Source: Cliona cf. orientalis (lineage: Eukaryota > Porifera > Demospongiae > Clionaida > Clionaidae). Taken from it: a stretch of 64,000 nt of DNA. Made by a program: the position numbers and the translations under genes. Positions 34,062-45,779 of the stretch are shown here, piece after piece. The notes under the pieces were generated by a model, which had not been told where the DNA came from, did no database searches, and saw nothing but the letters and a program-made list of their open reading frames with translations. Position 1 is the first letter of the stretch, and the number at the start of each line of letters is the position of its first letter. Location: positions 7,275,501 to 7,339,500 of the forward strand of contig OZ005699.1 in assembly GCA_963930775.1 (NCBI GenBank), given 5' to 3'.

Positions 34062-34500
34062 CTAAAAAGGCTAGCCTTGGTTGCTCAACCCCATAGCAGA
34101 ATACATTATAATAATATCATTATGTTTGCATGATTGTGAACTTGCAGTTTGGCATAATATATGTACTAGCTACTGTGTACACAACAGATAGACTACAGAG
34201 GAAATCTTAGCTTGAGGTATGCCTAAATAATATTATTATAGCTGCACCTGATGTAGTAAATTATCATTATGTGATAGCTAGCTATATCTTCCATTGCAAG
34301 ATTGTAACAACAATACTCCTATGCGTTGAAATACAAGGTCCTGTGATGACATGCAAAATCTACCGTCCATGATAAAAAGCTTGTTACTCAACCCAGCAGC
34401 ATGCATGTTTGCATAACAGTACTGATCGTGAATGATAATATTACATGTGATAAATAATACAATTAGCTAGTAGCTACTGCCCATTTTATTTCAGAATCTG
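34062..34500. repeat. Partial copy of the 26.2-kb palindromic repeat
   Basis: Matches the left arm and part of the centre of 26203-27232 (GCTAGCCTTGGTTGCTCAAC, ACTACAGAGGAAATCTTAGC). It lies at the break in B1, so insertion or recombination at this repeat truncated B1. Confidence 0.8.
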
Positions 34501-35490
34501 CTGATTTGCATGAGAACGACGACTATATACCTTCAGAACCCTATTTGGCTTTAGCGGTGAGCTTGCTTGATTCAGAACTTTTGGTGACCATGGAGAAAAT
34601 ATCAACAGGCGTGATTGTATCCAGTGGACTGAGCTGTAGCTATACACAGTTGTGCAAGACACTTAAATAGTCACTGTCTTTTAAATTATTAGTATAATTA
34701 ATCACATGCTCCAGAGTACAATTAAGTCAGTAATCAGTACTCTTACGTGTACGAGTGTGATCAGTAATAGCACGAACGATAGTGAGTGCTATTTGGCTGT
34801 ACGTAGGAGTACGGTTGCTGCCTTAATTGCATGAGGATTTTAAAGCGTGTGATTATAGAATTTTTCCTATGCTAAAGCAGAAGTAGCAATTACAGAGTAA
34901 GAATACAATTACAGCTGCTGTAATCCGTACTCTTGCCTATGGGAGAAATTGTACAAGGATTTAAGTGTGTGATTAATAATAATTGATAATAGTATAGCAT
35001 TTGCCCTAGGCTATATTATAAGCAGGGTATATATATACCAATTACAGAGTGAGAGTACACTTAATTAGCTACAGCCGTAATCCGTACTCTTGCCTAAAGG
35101 AGTAATGCATTGTGACTGTAATCACTATACTATTCTTAGTGTGATTTGGGTATGACTAATTCTCAAGGTCTCATTGTTCCCTGAGAACTGAATTCATGTT
35201 TGAATAGAGTCAGTTAATGTCATGTCTAGGCTGCTAATCCATTCCTGGCCAGTCTAGCAAGCACCTGCTCTGTAGTGCATATTGCATGTCAGTACTAAAG
35301 AACTTGAATTTGAGAATGCAATCTCTGAGTGCATGTACTCTGAAATTGCATCTAGCTGGCATGCAGCACCTGTATGTACGCGGCTTTAACTGAATGTGCC
35401 TATAATCTATACATACTCCATTTCATTTCATTGGTTCCATTCTATTCCTATATTCCAGTCCAGTGATAAATATCTAGGGACATGCAGTGA

Positions 35491-35500
35491 CTATTTAAGT
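35491..35500 (+). promoter_or_regulatory. TATA-like core promoter of EF2
   Basis: CTATTTAAGT, 96 bases before the start codon, same context as EF1. Confidence 0.5.
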
Positions 35501-35586
35501 GGCTTTGCATGACAGTGAAAATATATTATCTTCACTCTTCTCCAAGTTCATTGAAAGATCCCAAGTTCACTTCTCTATAACCGAAT

Positions 35587-36066
35587 ATGATGGTTCTGAA
35601 GATAGTCATTGTTCTCATGGCTGTAGCCAGCTATGCATCTGTGGCCAATGGAGCGTGCTGTGCTGGTTGTCCACTGAGTGGTCGGTGTCCTGATGGTACC
35701 AGCTGCACTCCGCTCTTCAACTGCTGCGCAACTGGTTCTTGCAATATCTTCTGTTGCAGCTGTGGTGGTGTGTGCCGTAAAGCTACCCTTCTTCAGAGCG
35801 TACTTGAGCTCCCTTGGGCTAAGATTGAAGCTGAAAACCTAGATGTGGCTATTGAGCGCTTTGGGCAGTTCGATGTTGACAAAAATGGAGCCATTGACAT
35901 CCACGAGTTGAAGCAGCAAGCTAACCATGGTGTGCCAGCCTATGTTGGAGAATCGGCATTCCGAAGCATTGATGTTAACAGAGATGGCAGGATCACCATT
36001 GAAGAATTTGATGAAGATGCAGGACGAGCTATCCAGGAGAAAATCAGACGAGGACTAGCCAACTGA
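35587..36066 (+). CDS. Secreted 12-cysteine, two-EF-hand protein (EF2)
   Basis: Single exon, 159 residues, tandem copy of EF1. Signal peptide, twelve cysteines at the same spacing, two EF hands with the same loops. From about residue 80 to the end it is identical to EF1 at the protein level, but before that it differs at about ten positions, several in the cysteine domain (NGACC for NAKCC, TSCTPLF for TGCTPLV, KATL for KSTF). It faces B2 with about 730 bases between. Confidence 0.88.
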   Translation: MMVLKIVIVLMAVASYASVANGACCAGCPLSGRCPDGTSCTPLFNCCATGSCNIFCCSCGGVCRKATLLQSVLELPWAKIEAENLDVAIERFGQFDVDKNGAIDIHELKQQANHGVPAYVGESAFRSIDVNRDGRITIEEFDEDAGRAIQEKIRRGLAN

Positions 36067-36792
36067 TTCGAAAGGAACCCACTATTTCCATTGACAGGAC
36101 TTGGGAAGATTTTTATAGTTGCAGTTAACTTTCTTATGTGAACATTGAATTCATTTCTGTATTCACTATTGATGTATAATGATTGAAAAGGTTATGGATT
36201 GTGATCTTGCATGCATTGTAGTGCATGCACCTTGCATGTGAGATATGAAGAGGTATGCTTTGTCTAGAATATTTACAGTATGGTGAAGCAATGGTATTGC
36301 GTGTACAAGCAATATCCCTCACATTTCATGTGCTGCTGCACTTTTTGATGTATAGTTCAAATTATAGCATTTCTTTATTAATTAATAATTTGAAGGCTAC
36401 ATAACAATGCCGATACTTTATCATGAGTTGCAATTGTAATGTATATATGGAATACAGAATCCTGACAGCAAAATTAATGCTTGTTACACGTACACTATAA
36501 TAATTAAATTATGCATTAAATTTTAGCACCCTCAGTTTTGCAAATGAGACGTGAATTGACAATAATTATTATTATTAATTAAAAGTGCATGAGAAATGAC
36601 GATTTCATGCATGAATTGAATTATCGACAAATGCGGTATTTAAATCATGATACCCAACAGAGTTAGAGTTTGTTTTCCCACACACTAATAGCTATATAAG
36701 GAAGAAACAGCAAACATCAAAACTACTGAATACTACTGTAGTGTAAGAAAGAGACATAATTCACAGTAGTGTTAAGTCAGTGGATGTGTCTG

Positions 36793-38476
36793 TTATTTAT
36801 AGCGTCTACACTCTCTCACACATTGATAAATTGCACATAGAAAGAGAAAGAGCACCATCATAGTGATTGCAATAGATGCTCCTAGGATATAGATCACTTT
36901 ATTATGTGATGTGCCCATCAAAAATAAAATTCCAACTGACGTGAAAAGTAATCCATCTGCATGACACATCCAATCTTTCTTATAAGGTTTTGCCACATAG
37001 AAGAATATTCCAATCATAACGTGAACCACTCCAAGGGCCGCCCATTCCCAAACTATTGCATTGTCTTTGTATTCCTTTAGTACAATAATTATAAATTCAC
37101 AACCAAAGCCAATTCTGAGCAGCAAGCAGAGAGCAGATAGGGATCTATAATCTCTTGTATCTCCAATTCCATCCTTGTACCATCCTTGGAATATATCCAT
37201 GATTTGACAAATTATGTCCCACCTTCGAAGTCCTATGCAATGCAAACATTGTTTAAATGATCTCAGTGGGTATAGCAATAAGAAGAGAGGGTGTAATGAA
37301 AGTACCACGAGTGTAACAAGTGCTAGAACAGCATAGGGTATATGCTCAGAGTGAAAGAACTTTATGGTTGGATCATAGAGAAGGACTGTTGAGTTGGAGA
37401 TTACAGATCCTTGACTGTTGTAGGACTGAATTGGTAAGAGTAAGCCAATGGATACGAATAGAAGCTTGGAATAGGAGAGGAGAAAGAATGTTGCGGATGT
37501 ATTTAAGATTCTTCTCTTGGGGTTCCAATCGTTACAAAAGAGCATCGAATACAATCGAAGTGGAGAGCTTAAAATCACAACTACTTTACAGTTTCTATCA
37601 TGTAGTTCTAAACAAAGCAAGATGAGGGCTGTTAGCACCAGTGGATAGATGGCAATAGCATAGTCAAATAAAAGAATTTGTATAGCTTTTGCTGTATGTG
37701 TAACACATGTTGGTGGGAGCAAGTGTTGGAAACAATCTAAGTTCCAAACATCTCCGATCGTTAGTAACACTTTTATAAATGTTGGTCCAAATACACACAC
37801 CACTCTTGATTGTAGTGTAACACAAAATTTGAATCCAAATGCTACCAACTGAATGTATGTTATTATGACATTGAATGGACTGGAGGTTGCACTAATTTGA
37901 AGTGGTATGAATATAAGGTACATAAGTGTGATCATAGTCAACTGAAATATAAAGTAGAGTATCCATAGGTACTGGTGTTTCGAACAATCAGCACAGACTG
38001 TGCCATCAGTGAAAAGCGTTGGTCCATAGCCTTCCACACACTGCCTACACTGTGGTCCTTGTCGATTGTACCCTCTACACATGGTGTAATCTAGGTCACT
38101 GCCAGAAATATTTGCTGGTATACGATAAGCATCAGAAATTGTGGTATAATACTGTTTGCATGTTCTGTCAAAGCTCCACTGATTGAATAGACAAGACTGG
38201 AGCTCAGCTTGTTTAGTGACATTATTCCATGTCATACAGTTACCACGTTTTATATAGAGAAAGCTGCCAATGCATGCAGTTGACAATTCCATTATGGCTG
38301 TCGCCACACTTGCATTGTCCAGCTAAGCCTGGGACATGCCATAGGGGGCATTTGACTGTGCTGTGTTCGATGATTTTATCACTTGAAGCTGAGAAAAAGC
38401 ATAGTAGCATCAACAATATTAGACACTCAAACTTCACAATAACAAGCGTAGAAGCGTTAACATTGGACAAAGCCAT
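36793..38476 (-). pseudogene. Subfamily B multipass membrane protein (B2), single 4-nt frameshift
   Basis: Homologous to B3 and B4 over the full length. The start at 38476 gives MALSNVNASTL and a signal-peptide-like hydrophobic stretch, then CPLWHVPGLAGQCKCGDSHN. Near 38275 the sequence AACTGCATGCATTGG carries an extra TGCA compared with B3 and B4 (AACTGCATTGG), shifting the frame. The remainder from about 38270 to 36793 is uninterrupted, about 490 codons: MCRGYNRQGPQCRQCVEGYG cysteine motif, about nine hydrophobic segments, FFLLSYSKLLF, QGWYKDGIGDTRDYRSL and the tail CVRECRRYK. One lesion only, so it may be recent, polymorphic or a sequencing error; otherwise it would be a functional B gene. 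It converges with EF2. Confidence 0.8.
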
Positions 38477-38518
38477 GAAGTTGCTTGGAAAATGTCTTCT
38501 GTTATAGCTACATTTCAT

Positions 38519-39169
38519 TATGACAACTCTAACAGATGGAGGCTAATTTAAAAGTTTAGTTTACAATTAAATTTTATGTACTAAATAAGCTTTGTTTACG
38601 CTGAAACGTTCAATATTATAATTCCCATTAGCTATTATGAACCATACTGAGTTGACTTAACAATTGTAAAATAAACGGACAAAGTGAAAATAATAAATTA
38701 TAGCAATTGCACGAAGGATAAACATGAGAACCTTCAAGCTCCCTTATGACGTCACACATATACGTGCATACGTGACTGTATGAAAGTAACACTAATAAAA
38801 AAAATTGAGTATTATTTTCACTCAATGCTTGTGCTGGTGCAGGGATGGAGGGGAAATTATGCCCCTGTACATTTACAGTTTGCAAGCCCGAATGTATGCT
38901 ATAGATTGTGGCAAATAAAAAGAGGAAAAGATTATATAGCATAATTATTATTAGTACTATAGCTGCATGCCACAGATATTATTATTCTATTGGTGATGTA
39001 CGTGTGCAAATTATCACATGATTCTGTTTCAATTAGCTGTATCTAGTTGTTTTGCAACTGTATATAAAATTTAATTATTAGCCATGTTGTACCACTATCA
39101 GCTCTGTAGGTTATTCAATAAGCTTTGGGTACATGCATGCATGTGAGGTTTGTTGATCTGTGGCTGAAT
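38519..39169. other. Intergenic between B2 and a B' relic
   Basis: AT-rich with no supported gene. It is probably the divergent promoter region of B2 and the former B' gene. Confidence 0.45.
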
Positions 39170-39740
39170 TCGTATCACCTAATAGTATGATAGATGATTT
39201 AGGTGCGATCAAGCTGAAGTGCCTGTAAACTTTGGCATTATCTGAGAAATGGACATTGCTATTTTGGAACCACAGATCATGAAGTACAGTATAGTCAAGT
39301 GTGACAACCACTTCATTTTTGTTATAATTAAGGAGGGCAGTTATAAAATTAATGATTTACGCTATAACTGTTACAATGAATAATGCTGATTATTTGTTTG
39401 TATTTCTCTACACTTATTACCTCAGCCTCCATGGCACAGAATAATTAGCTACACTATTCTATCACTATACCTGTACAGAGACTAAAATTTACCTACATCT
39501 TGTACTTTTGTCAGCTGGCTACAGTGGGGCTCAAGATGGGTGGAAATTTAAACACTCGTCTGGTATGCTATACATTGGAAGAACCTTCACAACTGTTGTT
39601 ACTACTAGCTACATTAGGTTTCTTCAACTTAGATTTTTTTCACAAAGTGATCCCACCACGTCACTTTGCATACTGCATGGCACCACAAGTCACAGTCCAT
39701 CTGAGGCTATCAGAAATTACAGGAAATTCATATAATTCTG
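39170..39740 (+). pseudogene. B' relic 1 (decayed plus-strand relative of B)
   Basis: Bases 39170-39310 resemble the N-terminal B' region seen at 61850-61985. Bases 39512-39740 encode QLATVGLKMGGNLNT, then a WNLDxFxxxIPP-like block (FNLDFFHKVIPP), matching the B multipass region in more than one frame. The cysteine motif region between them is missing. It lies 5' of B2 in divergent orientation, as do the other two B' relics relative to B3 and B4. Confidence 0.65.
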
Positions 39741-40620
39741 GATTCCACGTATTCTTATTGGAGTTTGACTCAAGCAGCACCCAGCCATAGATATAGAAAC
39801 TTCCTAAAGGGCATTGAATATCATTTAATTTTGCTCTCTTGAGCTCCTATAGGCACTTCACATGATGCTGGAAACCATTGATACCAAATCTGTGTAACGT
39901 TATAGAAGATGTAACTGCATGACTTTCGTTTATCTATGCATACGCAGCATACCAAAAATACAAGATGTATACAGTTATAATTATTTAAGTCTCTGCATGT
40001 ACGTATACAGGTACAGTGATAGCATAGTGTAGCTACTTATTCTGTGCCATGGTCCTTGAAGGTTGAGCGAATAAGTGAAGTGAAAAACAAATAAATAACC
40101 AGTATTATTTATTGTTAGAGCATATATATTATTATTAACTTATTATTGAGTATTCTTGTTTGTTCTGTTGTGTACATCAGTTCATGTACTATAGGTATGT
40201 CTACTGCAGTAACTATATAGAGCAACAATTCAGTGCTCGATTCTTTTGGCTACCTAAGTTAGTATTAGAATCTGATACAATTTTTTTACTTTTTGAGTTT
40301 GATTCTCAGCTGGATCTTAAGAATGATTACCAGGTAGCTATTAAGTTTGTCAATAAGCTACCGGGTAGTGTTCTGCAGATACCTCTTGTAGTCTGTATAC
40401 CGATTACAATACCAGATGATGCTATCTATCAAGAGAATCTTATACTTGGAAGCATCGTCACATGCACAGGAACTTGATGGAAGAGAGCACAGCGAGTGTC
40501 ACTTCCAACAAAGAGACTATATAGCCACCATGTAAGTAGAAACTGATACTGCCGAAAAGTACTGTCTTACAATTGGAAGCTTTGCCGAAATAATATAAAT
40601 CACTAATATAGGGATGGTGA
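39741..40620 (+). other. EF3 upstream region with B' tail repeats
   Basis: Contains a block (TTGACTCAAGCAGCACCCAG, CACTTCACATGATGCTGGAA, GCATACCAAAAATACAAGAT) that recurs at 41640-41960, 42310-42560 and 52680-53170. An open stretch at 40260-40476 (FDSQLDLKNDYQVAIKFVNK) is repeated with frameshifts at 42620-42760, suggesting a former coding exon of unknown identity. Confidence 0.5.
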
Positions 40621-40630
40621 CTATTAAAGA
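40621..40630 (+). promoter_or_regulatory. TATA-like core promoter of EF3
   Basis: CTATTAAAGA, 120 bases before the start. This variant is shared only by EF3 and EF4. Confidence 0.45.
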
Positions 40631-40740
40631 GCCTTGCGTGACTGTGTGGTTCAGTCTACTGGATGTTCATCTCAGTATCTCCTCCAAGGTCATCAAAAGT
40701 TTTGCGGAATCACCTAAGGTCACTGCTATAGCCAAATAAT

Positions 40741-41223
40741 ATGATGGTTCTAAAGGTAATCGTCGTTCTCATGGCTGTAGCCAGTTACGCATCCGTAGCC
40801 AATGGGCTATGCTGTCCTGGTTGTCCAGGAAGTGGTCGGTGTCTCGATGGTACAAGCTGCTCTCCCTTCATCAACTGCTGTGCAACTGGCCCCTGCAATA
40901 TATTCTGTTGCGCCTGCCAGGGAGAGTGCCGTTACAAACCTTCCTTTCTTCAGATTGTGCTCCGTGTGGCTATAGATAAGATTGAAGCTGACAACCTTGA
41001 TGTGGCTATTGAGCGCTTCGGTCAGTTCGATGTCGATAAAAATGGAGCCATTGACATCCACGAGATGAAGCAAGCTGATAATAGTATGCCAGTCCACGTT
41101 CAAGATGAATTTCAAGAAATTGATGTTAACAGGGACGGCATGATCACCATTGATGAATTCGATGAAGACGCAGGAAGGGCTCTTCAGAAGAAAATCCAAC
41201 AAAAAGTAGTCAACCGATTCTAA
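40741..41223 (+). CDS. Secreted 12-cysteine, two-EF-hand protein (EF3)
   Basis: Single exon, 160 residues. Signal peptide, twelve cysteines (LCCPGCPGSGRC, NCCATGPCNIFCCACQGEC), then two EF hands (DVDKNGAIDIHE, DVNRDGMITIDE). The linker between the two halves is longer and more basic than in EF1 (RYKPSFLQIVLRVAIDKIEA), and the inter-EF loop is shorter (KQADNSMPVHVQ). It ends VVNRF rather than GLAN. Paired in tandem with EF4, offset 2,340 bases, sharing promoter and 3' flank. No B gene lies directly downstream of EF3. Confidence 0.87.
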   Translation: MMVLKVIVVLMAVASYASVANGLCCPGCPGSGRCLDGTSCSPFINCCATGPCNIFCCACQGECRYKPSFLQIVLRVAIDKIEADNLDVAIERFGQFDVDKNGAIDIHEMKQADNSMPVHVQDEFQEIDVNRDGMITIDEFDEDAGRALQKKIQQKVVNRF

Positions 41224-42961
41224 AGGACCTGCAGTTTGGTGAGACTCTTGCATGACTCAGAAACCTTAAGCTTTAACTTTGTAGCTAACTTGCAGATGTA
41301 AACATTGGAACTGATGTCGATATTATTCATTATTGATGCTATAAATAAATGTGATCCAATAATTCAATAACTTATCTATCAAGTAGTGTTCCAGCTACAA
41401 TAGATAATGCTGATCAGACTTAATTTTGCTGGTGATTCCGATTTTCACACTTAGAAATTTCACTAAGTTACCTGTTTACTTTTGAAATTTGTTTATGGCA
41501 TATAATATAATATTATGGCATATCCGGGTCATTCCTACTTATAGAATCTACTGACTCTTAGCTATGATAATTAATATGTGATTTCCTGGCTTAGTATAAT
41601 AATTATAGTGGTTATTCTTAGCTACTGCACGGCACCACAAGTATCCACCTGAGGCAAAAATTACAGGAAATACATATTCTGAATCCCATGAATTCTTATT
41701 GGACTTTCAACTTGACTCAAGCAACACCCAGCCATAGATAATATAAAAACTTACCTGAAGGGTATCGATTATCATTACATTTTGCTCTTTTGAATTCCTA
41801 TATATAAGCACTCTTCACATGAAGCTGGAAACCATTCATACCAGATCTGTGTATATAATATATCGTAATAATTATAGGTCCTGGAGATGTTACTGGACTT
41901 TTAGTTGTCATCCTTTTGTTTGCATACATATGCAGCATACCAAAAATACAAGATGTAGGTAATTAAAATAATAATAATTATTATTATAGTCTCTGCATGT
42001 ACAGGTACAGTGATAGCATAGTGTAGCTAGTTATTCTGTGCCATGGAGGCTGAGCTAATAATTAAGTGTAGAGAAAAACAAACATTGTCAAAATTAATAA
42101 CCAGCATTATTTTTTTTTTCTATAATACTTTATGCAACACATAGGTATGCAGTGGATACATAGATAGTTAAGACAACTAATCAAGTATGTACCCAGAAAC
42201 TATGTAAAGGTATAATAAAACGAAAAGAAAAGCAGACACACAAGTTAATTATGAGGCATTGAAATGCTATTTTTGAAAGAATATTATTACAGCATAAATC
42301 ATTAAATAAATACTTATTGAATTCCATGTATTCTTATTGGATTTTGACTCAAGCAGCACCCAGCCATAGATATAAAAACTTCCTGAAGGGTATTGAATAT
42401 CACTTAATTTTGCTCTCTTGAACTCCTATAGGCACTTCACATGATGCTGGAAATCATTGATACCAAATCTGTGTCATCTTATAGGAGATGTTACTGGACT
42501 TCAATTCATCTATGCATACACAGCATACCAAAAATACAAGATGTAGGTAATTAAAATTATTATAGTCTCTGCATGTACAGGTACAGTGATAGCATAGTGT
42601 AGCTACTTATTCTTTTAATTTTTTGAGTTTGATTCTCAGCTGGATCTTAAGAATGATTATACCAGGTAGCTATTAAGTTTGTCAATAAGCTACCGGGTAG
42701 TGTTCTACAGATACCTCTTGTAGTCTGTATACCTATTATACAATACCAGATGATGCTATATCTATCAAGAGAATCTTATACTTGGAAGCATTGTCACATG
42801 CACAGGAACTTGATGGAAGGGAACACAGTGAGTGTCATTGCCAACAAAGGGACTAGCCACCATGTAAGTAGATACTGCCAAAAAGTACTGTCATACAACT
42901 GGAAGCTTCTCCGAAATCATAATAATTTAAATTATATGAATCACCAATACAGGGATGGTGA
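41224..42961. other. EF3-EF4 interval, duplicated B' tail blocks
   Basis: Two partial copies of the 39.7-40.5 kb block (41640-41960, 42310-42960). At 41880-41955 a frame reads GDVTGLLVVILLFAYICSIP, a hydrophobic helix possibly once part of a membrane protein. No intact gene. Confidence 0.55.
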
Positions 42962-42971
42962 CTATTAAAGA
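42962..42971 (+). promoter_or_regulatory. TATA-like core promoter of EF4
   Basis: CTATTAAAGA, 119 bases before the start, same context as EF3. Confidence 0.45.
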
Positions 42972-43080
42972 GCCTTGCATGACTGTGTGGTTCAGTCTAC
43001 TGGATATTCACCTCAGTATCTCCTCCAAGGTCATCAAAAGTTTTGCGGAATCACCTAAGGTCACTGCTATATAGCCGAAT

Positions 43081-43563
43081 ATGATGGTTCTAAAGGTAGT
43101 CATTGTTCTCATGGCTGTAGCCAGTTATGCATCTGTAGCCAATGGGCTATGCTGTGATGGTTGTCCACTGAGCGGTGGTCAGTGTGCTGATGGTACCGGC
43201 TGCTCTCCCTTCAGCTGCTGTGCAACTGGTCCTTGCAATATCTTCTGTTGCGGCTGTGGTGGTGTGTGCCGTAAAGCTACCCTTCTTCAGAGCGTACTCC
43301 CTTTGGCTAAGATTGAAGCTGACAACCTTAATGTAGCTATTGAGCGCTTCCGTCAGTTCGATGTTGACAAAAATGGAGCCATTGACATCCACGAGATGAA
43401 GCAAGCAGACAATAGTATGCCAGTCTATGTTCAAGAATCTGAATTTCGAGAAATTGATGTTAACAGGGACGGCATGATCACCATTGATGAATTTGATGAA
43501 GATGCAGGAAGGGCTCTTCAGGAGAAAATTCAACAAGAAGTAGTCATTGACAACGGATTCTGA
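43081..43563 (+). CDS. Secreted 12-cysteine, two-EF-hand protein (EF4)
   Basis: Single exon, 160 residues, closest to EF3 in promoter and C-terminal half but closer to EF1/EF2 in part of the cysteine domain (CGGVCRKATLLQSV as in EF2). It has signal peptide, twelve cysteines with one extra residue in the second loop and one fewer in the fourth (PLSGGQC, SPFSCC), and two EF hands. The mosaic similarity suggests gene conversion between EF copies. It ends VVIDNGF. The next B gene downstream, B3, is 2.5 kb away. Confidence 0.87.
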   Translation: MMVLKVVIVLMAVASYASVANGLCCDGCPLSGGQCADGTGCSPFSCCATGPCNIFCCGCGGVCRKATLLQSVLPLAKIEADNLNVAIERFRQFDVDKNGAIDIHEMKQADNSMPVYVQESEFREIDVNRDGMITIDEFDEDAGRALQEKIQQEVVIDNGF

Positions 43564-45419
43564 GGGACCTGCAATTTGGTGAGACTCTTGACTCATGCAG
43601 AAATCTTCAAAAGCTAACTTGCTGATATAAACATTAAATTAGAATCTGATGTCAATATTATTTGTGATTATTATTGCTGCTCACTATTTGAGAGCGATCG
43701 CCTAATCGCCAGCGCAATACCTAAGATCCTTCGGATCCTTAATAAATTAAATATTCACTAGATAAAATTCGCGAAAATATGGGAGAACAGCTGCAATGGG
43801 CCGTATTAAAAGAACGGAGATCTGGACGCTGTCAAGGAGCTTCACAGTCATACCTTGCTTTTAGAGTACTACTGACCTATCATATCAACATTCTTCATCT
43901 GGCAAGGAATCCACTCTCTGTTTATTTTTATCTGGTGTAGTGTCCGCTCCATTGAGGCCACCTGACACTCCGACCACAAATCCCATTGCAGTAAAATTAA
44001 TGACATCTCATTATCAATTTGTGTCACTTTAGTACTGTCACTCTCATTGAAGATTCTTCTGAGATAATTAGTCTCCATAATAGTCCAGGTACACGACAGT
44101 TGAGTCTAACTTAACGACAGTAACATGTTTGTGTCATTCTGAATACATGATAGTATCATTCATGGGCATCTGTGATTAAACACTGGTAGCTAGCTAGCTA
44201 CATGCCTGAATCTTGCATACGATACTAATTTAATTATGGTAGCAACATCCAATCCCCCCCCAAAAATTATGGCCCGTGACTGTTCGCTGCACCAGATATG
44301 GTCCCCCAGGATAAACCCTGCATGCTAACCAAACCAAGTCCCTGATCTCTCCCCCCTCCCCCTTTTAATTGGCAGGGGGAGTACCACGCACAATTGCCAT
44401 GGATGGTTCGGGAGGCTAAAGTAGCTAGTCCATCCCACCACAGATAGAGACAAATTGCTTGCTTAGTTATAATAGCTTATTGCCATTTGGCCATAAAGCC
44501 ACAAGGCCAAAGGCAATTTAGGCTGTCTTATTCTAACCCCTGGTGCTCTATATCATGCAGTCATCTGGCCAGTTAGACTTACAGTAAATCAAAACTGGAG
44601 AGGGGGATAAGGGTCTCATAATCAGCTCCATGTCTCAAGCAGTTTGGCACAGGATTTGAGTCCGTTTGCTACAGAAAAGTCCATAATTGATTTAAAAAAT
44701 CAATCCAATGTACAGGCATTATTAATTTTAACTAATTTTCTTCCTTTTAGGTTTACAATTAACACCTATTCACTAGCTTGCCAGTTGGAGCACCAACCTT
44801 CACTGATTGGTTGCATGTTTGTGGGTAATGGTGATAGGGCTGGGCACTTTGAGTGGAAAGTCATAGCTACTTTGCTCTGAAGTGTTTTTTTTATGTTATC
44901 GATTTAGTGTACATATAGGCATCAGAGCACCCATTTATCCATATTTCTACACCTATGGATACCTCTATCCTTTCAATTATTGCTGTTGCTGGATACCTGC
45001 AATCAGCTAGTCTCGTTCCCAGACCCCATCACACACGCTAGGAGACTGGCCTTTTCTTGGTCTTGTGCACCATCACATGATTGCATGTGTTCCAATACAA
45101 ACCTGTGCAAATAATCACATGATTGCTGGGCTATAATATTATAGCTAGCAGAACCTGAATGCAGACCTTTCCTCTTTTTGGGGTGGGACCTGGGCATTTA
45201 GGAATTTAGCAACCTCAGTTTTGCGAACGAGACATAAATTGACTATAATGCTTGAGAAGTGATGATTTCATGCATAATAATATTGATCATGAATTATTGA
45301 TGAGCAGTAATTTAGTGAATTATAGGTAGCTACATAATGATTCAGTTAACTGCCACATGCATGCAGGTGTTGCGTGCCACGTATGAGTACACTCAGTGAT
45401 TGTATAATAGCTAATAATA
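43564..45419. other. Non-coding interval
   Basis: No convincing gene. An acceptor-like ttccttttag at about 44741-44750 precedes a 43-codon open stretch (TYSLACQLEHQPSLIGCMFV) ending at 44880 that could be an orphan exon. Bases 45200-45300 resemble the EF/B 3' flank. Confidence 0.4.
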
Positions 45420-45545
45420 CAGAAGACTGGAATGGATTAGCAGTCTAGACATAACATTAACGGACTCTATTCAAACATGAACACATTCCCAGAGAATATC
45501 ATTGGGAAATTTAGTCATACCCAAATCACACTATTATAGAGATAA
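45420..45545 (-). repeat. Inverted fragment of the EF upstream block
   Basis: The reverse complement matches about 32085-32195 and 35145-35255 (GATTTGGGTATGACTAA, CATGTTTGAATAGAGTC). It shows that an EF upstream region was inverted here; no EF gene follows. Confidence 0.7.
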
Positions 45546-45779
45546 TAAGTACTCGATTAACATACTCCTTATTCACTACTCCATGTTGTATGCATGGTTC
45601 CATAAAATTTATAATAGCAATGGTGTTATAGAATCTTTTTGTTGACTTTCAAGTGACTATATTATATAACATCTGTACATGTGTGCATCTGTGTACATAC
45701 CAGCAGCTATGGGAAGCTCATGGGAGTCATGCTGATGTAAAAATAGCTAGATGCTTTAAAGAATCCTGATGGTAAACAC

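Larger units (their letters stand above)
34812..37150. repeat. Tandem segmental duplication, copy 2 (EF2 plus B2)
   Basis: Second copy of 31786-34056. Differences are scattered substitutions and several short indels, many of 4 nt with a palindromic sequence. Confidence 0.9.

Noticed and set aside
37320..37625. Plus-strand frames opposite B2, B3 and B4
   Set aside because: Antisense shadows of the conserved B coding region, repeated because the B genes are repeated.
40807..41253. Long minus-strand frames opposite EF3 and EF4
   Set aside because: They are antisense to EF-hand coding sequence; the length reflects codon bias of the real gene.
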